A stretch of 64,000 nt of DNA, from assembly GCF_018603905.1 (NCBI RefSeq), contig NZ_JAHFZZ010000005.1:186001-250000 (forward strand), given 5' to 3'. Positions 40,512-47,975 of the stretch are shown one piece after another. Origin of the DNA: Nonomuraea sp. NEAU-A123 (GTDB lineage: Bacteria; Actinomycetota; Actinomycetes; Streptosporangiales; Streptosporangiaceae). Position 1 is the stretch's first letter; each line of letters opens with the position of its first letter. The notes below the pieces were generated by a model that was not told the DNA's origin, ran no database searches, and saw only the letters and a program-made list of their open reading frames with translations. Made by a program: the position numbers and the translations under genes.

Positions 40512-41398
40512 CCCTTCACTCCTGTCAATGTCACGCCCTCGATGAAGACCTTCTGGGCGAAGAAGAACACGATGATCACCGGCGCCATGACGAGCAGCGT
40601 GGCCGCCATGGTCAGGTTCCACTGCACGCTGTGCAGCGCCTTGAACGAGGCCAGCCCCACCGACAGGGTCCAGCTGTCGACATTGGTGGCGGCGTACAGC
40701 AGCGGCCCGTAGTAGTCGTTCCAGCAGTAGAAGAACTGGAACAGCGCCACCGCCGCGATGCCCGGCTTGGCCATCGGCAGGACCACCCGGATGAGCGTCC
40801 TGAAGTCGGTGCAGCCGTCCACCCGCGCCGCGTCGGTGTAGTCGCGCGGGATGGAGAGCAGGAACTGCCGCAGCAGGAAGATCGAGAACGCGTCGCCGAG
40901 CAGCATCGGCAGGATCAGCGGCAGCAGCGTCCCGGTCAGGTTCAGCCGCGCCCAGATCAGGTAGATCGGCACCGCGACCACCTGGGGCGGCAGCATCATC
41001 ATCGTGATGACCAGCAGGAACGCCAGTCTGCGCCCGCGAAAGCGGAACCGGGCGAGGGCGTAGGCCACCGGGATCGACGACACCAGCGTGAACAGCGTGC
41101 CGAGCCCCGCGTAGATCATCGTGTTGCGCAGCCACAGCAGGATCGGCGACTTGGCGAACACCTCGCCGAAGTTGCCCCAGTTCCAGGTGTGCGGCCACAG
41201 CTCGTCGGTCAGCGTCTGGGTGTCGGACATGACCGCCGTCAGCAGGACGAAGACCAGCGGTCCGATGAACGCGATCCCCAGCGCGACGGCCGTCGCGTGC
41301 GTCGCGATCCAGTACAACACCTTCCTGCCACGGCCACGCCGGACCCGGACGCGCCGCCCCGCCGCCTGGGAGGGCGGCGCCACCAGCGTGGCGGTCAT
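40508..41398 (-). CDS. Carbohydrate ABC transporter permease (MalG/CUT1 type)
   Basis: This inner-membrane permease has 296 residues and six membrane helices. The EAA loop that docks the ATPase is at ~200-220 (DYTDAARVDGCTDFRTLIRVVLPMAKPGI). An Ala/Arg-rich N-terminus (RRVRVRRGRGRK) precedes helix 1. The start overlaps the upstream permease stop (ATGA, 41395-41398). It pairs with the MalF-type permease and the binding protein; no ATPase is encoded in the operon. Confidence 0.93.
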   Translation of the reverse strand: MTATLVAPPSQAAGRRVRVRRGRGRKVLYWIATHATAVALGIAFIGPLVFVLLTAVMSDTQTLTDELWPHTWNWGNFGEVFAKSPILLWLRNTMIYAGLGTLFTLVSSIPVAYALARFRFRGRRLAFLLVITMMMLPPQVVAVPIYLIWARLNLTGTLLPLILPMLLGDAFSIFLLRQFLLSIPRDYTDAARVDGCTDFRTLIRVVLPMAKPGIAAVALFQFFYCWNDYYGPLLYAATNVDSWTLSVGLASFKALHSVQWNLTMAATLLVMAPVIIVFFFAQKVFIEGVTLTGVKG

Positions 41399-42321
41399 GA
41401 GGCCACCTCCTCGAACCCGCGGAACTGCCGCAGCAGGATCAGCGTGAACACCATCGACGCCCCGAACAGCACCAGCGCCAGCACGCAGGCGTAACCCATC
41501 GTGTAGTCACGGAAGCCCGTCTGGAACAGCCACTGCGGCAGCGTCAGCGTCGACATCTCCGGATACCCGGGCACGAACGAGGTGCCCGGCGCGTCGGTGA
41601 CGCCCGCCGCGACCCGCGAGGCGATCATCGCCTGGGTGAAGTACTGCAGCGTGTAGATGACCCCGGTCACGGCCGAGAACATCAGCACGGGACGGATCGT
41701 CGGCAGCGTGATGCTGCGGAACTGCCGCCAGGCCCCGGCCCCGTCGATGGCCGCCGCCTCGTACAGATGCCGGGGCACGTCCAGCAGCGCCGCCAGGAAG
41801 ATCACCATGATGTTGCCGACGCCCCACATGGCCAGCAGCGTCAGCCCCGGCTTCGACCAGTCCTTGTCGCCGAACCAGTCGGGCCCGGAGATGCCGACCA
41901 GCGCGAGGATCCGGTTGAACGGCCCGGTGGCCGGGTTCAGCAGGAAGACGAAGGCCACCGTCCCCGCCGTCACCGGCACCAGCGACGGCAGGTAGAACAG
42001 CGTGCGGAAGAACCCCACCCCGGACTTCAGCTTGGTGATCAGCTGCGCCACGCCCAGGGCGAACAGCACCTGGGCGGGCACCATGACGGCCACCAGCCAC
42101 GCCGTGTTGCGGATCGAGAGCCAGGCCCGCTCGTCCTGCAGGAAGTAGCGGTAGTTGGCCAGGCCGTTGAACTTCAACGAGAACAGGTCGTAGTTGAAGA
42201 AGGAGAAGTAGACGGTCGCCAGCAGCGGGTAGGCGAAGAACACCCCGAAGCCCACCAGCCACGGCGACAGCCACAGCAGGGCCCGGAACCCCTCCCGGCG
42301 CCTGAGAGGTACGGACGCCAC
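41395..42321 (-). CDS. Carbohydrate ABC transporter permease (MalF/UgpA type)
   Basis: This is the first permease of the sugar importer, 308 residues and six helices. Typical features are LLWLSPWLVGFGVFFAYPLLATVYFSFFNYDLF in helix 1 and the EAA-loop HLYEAAAIDGAGAWRQFRSITLPTIRPVL (~205-233). It starts 1 nt after the stop of the binding-protein gene and overlaps the second permease. It would form a heterodimer with the next gene product. Confidence 0.93.
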   Translation of the reverse strand: MASVPLRRREGFRALLWLSPWLVGFGVFFAYPLLATVYFSFFNYDLFSLKFNGLANYRYFLQDERAWLSIRNTAWLVAVMVPAQVLFALGVAQLITKLKSGVGFFRTLFYLPSLVPVTAGTVAFVFLLNPATGPFNRILALVGISGPDWFGDKDWSKPGLTLLAMWGVGNIMVIFLAALLDVPRHLYEAAAIDGAGAWRQFRSITLPTIRPVLMFSAVTGVIYTLQYFTQAMIASRVAAGVTDAPGTSFVPGYPEMSTLTLPQWLFQTGFRDYTMGYACVLALVLFGASMVFTLILLRQFRGFEEVAS

Positions 42322-42322
42322 G

Positions 42323-43660
42323 TCAGCCGCCCGACAGCTTGAACTTGTCGTCGATGGTCTTGTCCACGCCCTTCAGCCCCGCGTCCAGGTCCTTGACCGA
42401 GCCCTTCTCCCACGAGGTGATGAACCCTTGCAGCGCCTCCTGGTTGAACACGCTGTCGACGTGCGCCGGGATCGTGCTCGTCTTCGGGTTGGCGAAGATG
42501 TCGAGGAAGGTCTGGAAGTGCTCGTCCTTCTTCAGCGCGGGCGATTCCAGCGCGGCCTTGGTGGTCGGCACGTTGCGGATCGCGTTGGCCAGCGTGACCA
42601 GCGCGTCGGTGTCGGTGGTCAGGTACTTCACCAGCGCCCAGGCGGCCTCGGGGTTCTTGGCGCCCTTCGGCACGCCGATCACGGTGCCCGCGGTGAAGCC
42701 GCTGCCGTACAGGTCGGGCTTGCTGTCATCGACCGGCATGGGGGCGGTGCCGTAGTCGAGCTTCGGCGCCTCGTTGGCGATCATGGCCACCCGCCACTCG
42801 CCGTCGATGCCCATGGCGACCTTGCCCTGGTAGAAGGGGTGCTTGCCGGAGAACTCATCGCCCAGGCCCTTGCGGAACTTGTCCAGGTTCGCGTAGCCGT
42901 ACCAGTCGATGAGCTCCTTCTGCCAGTTCAGCAGGGTCTTCCAGGCGGGGTCGGAGCCGATCGCCGAGGTGCCGTCGGGGTTGGTCCACTTGGCGCCGAC
43001 CATCGCGCTCCAGTGACCCGCGGTGTTCTCGTAGTACTGGCCGCTCGGCACGAATCCGGCGACCTTGATGGTGCCGTCCGGGTTCCTGACCGTGAGCTCC
43101 TTGGCCAGCTTGGTCAGCTCCGACAGGGTCTTGGGCGGCTGGTGGCCCTTCATCAGGGCCTTGTTGTAGTAGAGGCCGTACGCGTCGGTCAGCAGCGGCA
43201 TCACGCACCGCTTGCCCTCGTACTGGGTGTAGTCGTTGACGACCGGCGGCAGGCCCGACAGGTCGACGCCGTCCTGCTTGATCACCGGGTTGAGGTCCTG
43301 GAACACCCCGCTCTTGCACCAGGTCGCCACCGAGTCGGTGGTGAAGGAGGAGGCCACGTCCGGCGGGCGGCCACCGCGTACGGCCTGCGTGATCTGCTCG
43401 TCCTGCACGCCCTTGACCAGCTTGACCTTGATCTGCGGGTACTTCTTGTTGAACCCGGCGATGGCGTCGGTGAACGCCTTCACCTCCGAGTCCGCCGAGA
43501 ACCCGTGCCACAGCTCGATGGAGGCGGCGGGCAGCGCCGTGGGCGCGGTGTTACTGGGTTTGGACTGGGACCCGAGAGCGGGACCGCCCTCTTTACCCGC
43601 GGTACACGCGGCCAGGCTCAGGACGGCGAGCCCCGCGGCCGCCAGGGGAACGAAGCGCAC
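42323..43660 (-). CDS. Sugar-binding lipoprotein of the ABC importer (CUT1)
   Basis: This 445-residue extracellular solute-binding protein starts with a lipoprotein signal (lipobox LSLAAC, ~13-19). The mature part has the CUT1 pattern ASIELWHGFSADSEVKAFTDAIAGFNKKYPQIKVKLV, KGKVAMGIDGEWRV-like central segment (YQGKVAMGIDGEW) and KNPEAAWALVKYLTTD near the C-terminus. The GTG start has GAGGAGG upstream. It is 23 nt after the ROK regulator gene. The ligand is probably an oligosaccharide; the GH4 gene hints at a beta-glucoside. Confidence 0.93.
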   Translation of the reverse strand: MRFVPLAAAGLAVLSLAACTAGKEGGPALGSQSKPSNTAPTALPAASIELWHGFSADSEVKAFTDAIAGFNKKYPQIKVKLVKGVQDEQITQAVRGGRPPDVASSFTTDSVATWCKSGVFQDLNPVIKQDGVDLSGLPPVVNDYTQYEGKRCVMPLLTDAYGLYYNKALMKGHQPPKTLSELTKLAKELTVRNPDGTIKVAGFVPSGQYYENTAGHWSAMVGAKWTNPDGTSAIGSDPAWKTLLNWQKELIDWYGYANLDKFRKGLGDEFSGKHPFYQGKVAMGIDGEWRVAMIANEAPKLDYGTAPMPVDDSKPDLYGSGFTAGTVIGVPKGAKNPEAAWALVKYLTTDTDALVTLANAIRNVPTTKAALESPALKKDEHFQTFLDIFANPKTSTIPAHVDSVFNQEALQGFITSWEKGSVKDLDAGLKGVDKTIDDKFKLSGG

Positions 43661-43683
43661 AGGGGTGCCTCCTCATGGGTGTC

Positions 43684-44895
43684 TCACGATGTCGGGACCG
43701 TTGACCCGAAAACCTCGTCGCGGACGAGGTCCAGGGCCAGGTCGAGCGCGCCGGCGAGGACGGGGTTGCCTTCGACGGACGACAGGCGCAGCCGGGGCCG
43801 CGGAATGGTCAGCGCGTGCAGCTCGTGCTCGACCAGCTCGCGCAGGGGTTCGCCGCCCGACAGCACCACGCCGCCGGTCAGCACGATGAGCCCGGGATCG
43901 ATGACGGCGGTGATGGCGGCCAGGCCCACCGCCAGCCGCGCGGCGATGTCGCGCAGCCCGGCCCGCGCGTCGTCGGCCTTCTGGCCCGCCTGGTGGTCGT
44001 CCGCCGCGCGCACCGCGTTCGCGATGGCCTGGCGGAAGTCGGTGCCGCGCACGCCGTACGAGCGCAGCAGCTTCAGCACGGCGGGGCCGCCGGTGAGCGC
44101 CTGGTAGCCGTGGTTGGCGTACCGTCCCGCCTCGCGGGCCGTCGGCGCGCCCGGGGTCGGCATGTAGCCGACCTCGCCCGCGCCGCCGGTGGCGCCCCTG
44201 TGCATCCGCCCGCCCAGCACGATGGCCGAGCCGATGCCCTCGTCCGCCCACAGCAGCACGAAGTCGGAGTCGCCGCGGGCGGCGCCGTGCGCCATTTCGG
44301 CCAGTGCCACCAGGTTGACGTTGTTCTCCACCGACACCGGCACGCCGAGTCCCTCGGCGAGCGTCGGCACCAGGTCGCCGATTTGCCAGCCCGGCATGTC
44401 CTTGGCGGTGGCGTAGCCGAGCCGGCCGGTGGACGGGTCGATGGCCGCCTGCACGCCGATCACCACCCGGCGCAGCGGGCCCGGGGAGCCCGCCCCGTCG
44501 AGCGCCGCGCGCAGCCGGGCGACCAGCTCGCCGCCCGGCCGGCGCGGCGTGGGCAGCGTGTACGAGCCCACGGTCGTGCCGGCGATGTCGGCGATCCTGG
44601 CCTCGATCCGGGCGGGCGTGACGTCCAGCGCGCCCACGTAGGCCGCGGCCGGATTGATCCGGTAGACCTCCGCGGTACGGCCGGGCAGCCCTTCCCTGAT
44701 GCCGTCGAGCACCACCAGCCCGGCCTCCTGGAGGCGGGACAGCAGTTGCGAGGCCGTCGGCTTCGACAGGCCGGTCAGGGTGCCGATCTCGGGGCGGGTC
44801 AGCGGGCCGCGCTCGAGGAGGGCCTGCAAGGCCGCGCGATCATTGATCGCCCGTAGCAGACTGGGAGTCCCCGGCACCGGACCGCTCACGTTCAC
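43684..44895 (-). CDS. ROK-family transcriptional regulator of the sugar operon
   Basis: This 403-residue repressor has an N-terminal HTH (NDRAALQALLERGPLTRPEIGTLTGLSKPTASQLLSRLQEAGLVV) and a ROK sugar-kinase-like domain (VENNVNLVALAEMAHGAARG, GIGSAIVLGGRMHRGATGGAGEVGYMP). The CXCGXXGC zinc motif of ROK proteins is not present in its usual place. It is the first gene of its operon; a perfect palindrome at 44907-44929, 11 bp upstream of the GTG, is the likely operator, so it would control itself and the transport genes together. Confidence 0.92.
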   Translation of the reverse strand: MNVSGPVPGTPSLLRAINDRAALQALLERGPLTRPEIGTLTGLSKPTASQLLSRLQEAGLVVLDGIREGLPGRTAEVYRINPAAAYVGALDVTPARIEARIADIAGTTVGSYTLPTPRRPGGELVARLRAALDGAGSPGPLRRVVIGVQAAIDPSTGRLGYATAKDMPGWQIGDLVPTLAEGLGVPVSVENNVNLVALAEMAHGAARGDSDFVLLWADEGIGSAIVLGGRMHRGATGGAGEVGYMPTPGAPTAREAGRYANHGYQALTGGPAVLKLLRSYGVRGTDFRQAIANAVRAADDHQAGQKADDARAGLRDIAARLAVGLAAITAVIDPGLIVLTGGVVLSGGEPLRELVEHELHALTIPRPRLRLSSVEGNPVLAGALDLALDLVRDEVFGSTVPTS

Positions 44896-44906
44896 CCCTT
44901 GGCTCG

Positions 44907-44929
44907 AAGTTAGGAAACTTTCCTAACTT
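44907..44929. promoter_or_regulatory. ROK operator: perfect palindrome before the sugar operon
   Basis: AAGTTAGGAAA (44907-44917) and TTTCCTAACTT (44919-44929) are perfect 11-bp arms around one C. It is strikingly A/T-rich for this genome and lies immediately ahead of the ROK gene, on the side facing the HelD gene as well. No second copy was found before the binding-protein gene, which supports one transcript for the operon. Confidence 0.85.
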
Positions 44930-44980
44930 GATGCGAACCTAAGAGTCTGGACGGTTTCGGTCAAGGGGTGAAACCAAGCC

Positions 44981-47413
44981 GTGACCGGATGCGGGGAAGG
45001 ACATCGGGCGAGAAGATGGGAGTGCCTCAACAGGCATGCTAATGTCGTCGTTTGTCGTAACAACAAGCAGAATGGCCCGGAGTGTCCCATTAAGAACAAT
45101 AATGGTCAGGCGGCAACTCGTCAAACGGAGCTCGCAAGGGAGCAGGAGTACGTCGCCCGCCTCTATGCCCGCCTCGACGCGTTGCGTGTACGCACCCAGA
45201 GCCAGTTGAAGGAGGTGCTCGGCGCCGGCGCCGTCGGCACGTTGCAGAACAGGTCGGAGCGCGACACGTTCGCCGGAATGTACGCCTCCCGGCTGGCCCG
45301 GCTCTGGGCGGTGGAGCGCGGGCTGGTCTTCGGCCGTCTCGACCACGTCGACGAAGGCAGGCTCTACATCGGCAAGCTCGGCCTCACCGACGATGAGCAG
45401 GATCGCCTGCTCATCGACTGGCGCGCGCCCGTGGCCCAGCCGTTCTATCGCGCCACCCCGGCCGCGCCGATGGGCCTCACCCGGCGGCGGCACCTGCAGA
45501 CGAAGGGGCGCGTGGTCATCGGCGTCGACGACGACCTGCTCGACTTCGACACGCTGACCGACGAGGACCGCGCCACGCTCAACGGCGAGGCCGCGCTGCT
45601 GGCCGCCCTCGACGAGCGGCGCACCGGCCGGATGCGGGACATCGTCGCCACCATCCAGGCCGAGCAGGACCGCGTCATCCGCGCCGACCTCAACGGCGTG
45701 CTGGTCGTCCAGGGCGGCCCCGGCACCGGCAAGACCGTCGTGGCCCTGCACCGCGCCGCGTACCTCCTCTACACCCACAGGGAGCGCCTGGAGCGCCGCG
45801 GCGTGCTGATCCTCGGCCCCAACCTCACCTTCCTGCGCTACATCGAGCAGGTGCTGCCCTCGCTCGGCGAGACCGACGTGCTGCTGTCGACGGTCGGCGA
45901 GCTCTACCCCGGTCTGACGGCCACCGCCAGGGAGCGGCCCGACGTGGCCGCGATCAAGGGCGACATCCGCATGGCCGAGGTGATCGAGCGGGCCGTACGC
46001 GACAGGCAACGGGTGCCCCGCAAGCCCATCGAGCTGAACCTGGGCCGCTACGCGCTCACCATCGACCGCAACATGCTCGAAGCGGCCAAGAACAAGGCCA
46101 CCCGCTCGCGCCGCCCGCACAACCAGGCCCGCGCGGTGTTCGTCAGGACCATACTCAACGCCCTGGCCAGGCAGGCGGCCAGGAAGCTCGGCAAGGGCCT
46201 CATCGACGACGACGAGCTGGCCGACCTGCGTGAGGAGCTGCGCACCGAGCAGCCGGTCAAGACCGCGCTCAACAGGCTCTGGCCGTACCTGACCCCGCAG
46301 CGCCTGCTCCTGGGCCTGTACGCCTCGCCGGAGCGGCTCGACCACGCCGCCTCGACCCTGACGCCGGAGGAGCGCGCGCTGCTGCGCCGTGACGGAGGGG
46401 AGTGGACCGAGTCCGACGTGCCGCTGCTCGACGAGGCGGCCGAGGTGCTCGGCGAGATCGACGAGCAGGTGCTGCGCGCCAGCGCCCTGCAGGCCGAGGA
46501 GGAACTGGCCGCGGCCAGGCAGGCGGCCGAGCACGAGCGCGAGGCGGAGCTCGCCTACGCCCGCGAGGTGCTCGAGCTGACGGGCCTGTCCGACGTCATG
46601 GAGGCCGAGCGCCTGGCCGAACGCCAGCGCGGGGAGGGCCCCTACCTCACCACGGCCGAGCGGGCCGCCGCCGACCGCGCCTGGGCCTACGGCCACGTGA
46701 TCGTGGACGAGGCGCAGGAGCTGTCGTCCATGGCCTGGCGGGTGATCATGCGGCGGGTGCCGACCCGGTCGATGACGATCGTCGGCGACATCGCGCAGAC
46801 CGGCTCGACGGCCGGGGCCCGATCGTGGAACGAGGTGCTCGACCCCTACGTGGCGGGGCGCTGGCGCCAGGAGCGGCTCACCGTCAACTACCGCACGCCG
46901 GTGGAGCTCATGGAGGTCGCCGCCCGCGTGCTGGCCACCATCGACCCGGCGCTCGAGGCGCCCACCTCGGTCCGCGACACCGGCGCCGAGCCCTGGTCGG
47001 CGCCGCTGTCCGCGCTGCCCGAGCTGGTCAAGTCCGAGGTCGGGGAGGGCGGCAAGGTGGCCGTGGTCGTCCCCGACGCGCTGCTCGGCGAGCTCGGCAA
47101 GGCGATCTCCGACACGGTGGAGGGGGCCGCCGTGGTCTCCTCCGGCGCCACCCGGGGGACCGCGGCGCTGGACGCCCCCGTGGCCGTGCTCGGCGTGGCC
47201 GATGCCAAGGGGCTGGAGTTCGATTCGGTCATCGTGGCCGAGCCGGACCTGATAGCCTCGCAGTCGCCGCGCGGCCTGAGCGACCTTTATGTCGCTCTCA
47301 CCCGGGCCACTCAGCGGCTCGGCGTCGTCCACGAACGGCCGCTGTCGGCCCTCCTGTCGGAGGCGCTGAGCGGCTTGCCAAGCCGTGCGTCCGGGCCGAC
47401 AAATGGGCATTAG
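44981..47413 (+). CDS. helD: HelD-family (UvrD-like) RNA polymerase-associated helicase
   Basis: HelD proteins are superfamily 1 ATPases that remodel or release stalled RNA polymerase; actinomycete members include the rifamycin-resistance factor HelR. The 810-residue frame has an N-terminal coiled hairpin (TELAREQEYVARLYARLDALRVRTQSQLKEV), Walker A GGPGTGKTVVALHRAAYLLY (~246), DEAQELSSMAWRVIMRR, and the C-terminal motif VADAKGLEFDSVIVAEP with LYVALTRATQRLGVV. The GTG at 44981 is the only standard in-frame start before the conserved region and adds ~45 unlikely residues; an ATT at 45089 with GGAG 6 nt upstream is an alternative. No inverted repeat like the rifamycin-associated element was recognised. 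Confidence 0.88.
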   Translation: MTGCGEGHRARRWECLNRHANVVVCRNNKQNGPECPIKNNNGQAATRQTELAREQEYVARLYARLDALRVRTQSQLKEVLGAGAVGTLQNRSERDTFAGMYASRLARLWAVERGLVFGRLDHVDEGRLYIGKLGLTDDEQDRLLIDWRAPVAQPFYRATPAAPMGLTRRRHLQTKGRVVIGVDDDLLDFDTLTDEDRATLNGEAALLAALDERRTGRMRDIVATIQAEQDRVIRADLNGVLVVQGGPGTGKTVVALHRAAYLLYTHRERLERRGVLILGPNLTFLRYIEQVLPSLGETDVLLSTVGELYPGLTATARERPDVAAIKGDIRMAEVIERAVRDRQRVPRKPIELNLGRYALTIDRNMLEAAKNKATRSRRPHNQARAVFVRTILNALARQAARKLGKGLIDDDELADLREELRTEQPVKTALNRLWPYLTPQRLLLGLYASPERLDHAASTLTPEERALLRRDGGEWTESDVPLLDEAAEVLGEIDEQVLRASALQAEEELAAARQAAEHEREAELAYAREVLELTGLSDVMEAERLAERQRGEGPYLTTAERAAADRAWAYGHVIVDEAQELSSMAWRVIMRRVPTRSMTIVGDIAQTGSTAGARSWNEVLDPYVAGRWRQERLTVNYRTPVELMEVAARVLATIDPALEAPTSVRDTGAEPWSAPLSALPELVKSEVGEGGKVAVVVPDALLGELGKAISDTVEGAAVVSSGATRGTAALDAPVAVLGVADAKGLEFDSVIVAEPDLIASQSPRGLSDLYVALTRATQRLGVVHERPLSALLSEALSGLPSRASGPTNGH

Positions 47414-47975
47414 ATCGCTTTAATGCGACAACGCAAGCATGTCCTACCTGCGGAAACTTGATGTTTCTGCTGATCGGGACACGGTTGACATCTGAGGTGG
47501 AGTCGGTAGTTTGCTGCGCAGTCCAGCACGGGACTTGGCCGGTTGGCCGTCTCTGACATCGTCGGATCCTGCGTCCGTGACGGAGCGTGACTTCGTCCAC
47601 ACAGCCAGGTGCAGGGCCGTCGGTCCGTCGAGTCGGGGCACCCCAGCCGGGCGGGGGGTTGGACCCGGGACGGGCCCGGGAGCCCAGTAGACAACGGAAT
47701 TCCGCGCTCGCCGCCGACGAGACGGGTCCGGTCCGAAGGGTTTCCGGGCCCTCTTCCCTCTCGTGCGCAGGATCGCCATCAGCGCCGGGTGGTCCCGTCA
47801 GGTCACGGGATCACCCTGCCGCTCCCCGCCCGGCTCCGCTCACCCCTACTTCTGGGTTGTCCTGAGTTTGGTTACCCCTACTTCTGAGGCAACAAGGGGC
47901 CGCGACGGCCGAATCGCCGCCCGGGGGCGGTAGCGTTTTCGCAAGCAGGCGTGCGAACGGCGAGGAGAACCCCGC
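47414..47975. other. 562-bp intergenic region with structured and repeated elements
   Basis: Three things are visible. (1) 47416-47556 is a plus frame with CPTCG and a second Cys pair but no start codon ahead of CPTCG. (2) 47717-47764 folds into a strong stem: ACGAGA with TCTCGT, and GGGTCCGG with CCGGGCCC. (3) ACCCCTACTTCTG occurs twice, at 47842-47854 and 47874-47886, 32 bp apart. TAGCGT at 47931 is a probable -10 for lnt. No gene can be supported with confidence; the stem region could belong to an untranslated RNA. Confidence 0.5.

Noticed and set aside
44930..45120. Rifamycin-associated element upstream of the HelD gene
   Set aside because: No GC-rich inverted repeat of that type was seen; only the A/T-rich ROK palindrome and weak TTGT/ACAA arms are present.
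44939..47410. 823-codon open frame antisense to the HelD gene
   Set aside because: Composition is that of a mirror frame (His, Gly, Arg, Leu, Asp rich), no motifs; the plus-strand helicase is clear.
47444..47779. 111-codon minus ORF in the helD-lnt gap
   Set aside because: It has no ribosome site or motif, and contains the stem-loop region; coding potential looks poor.
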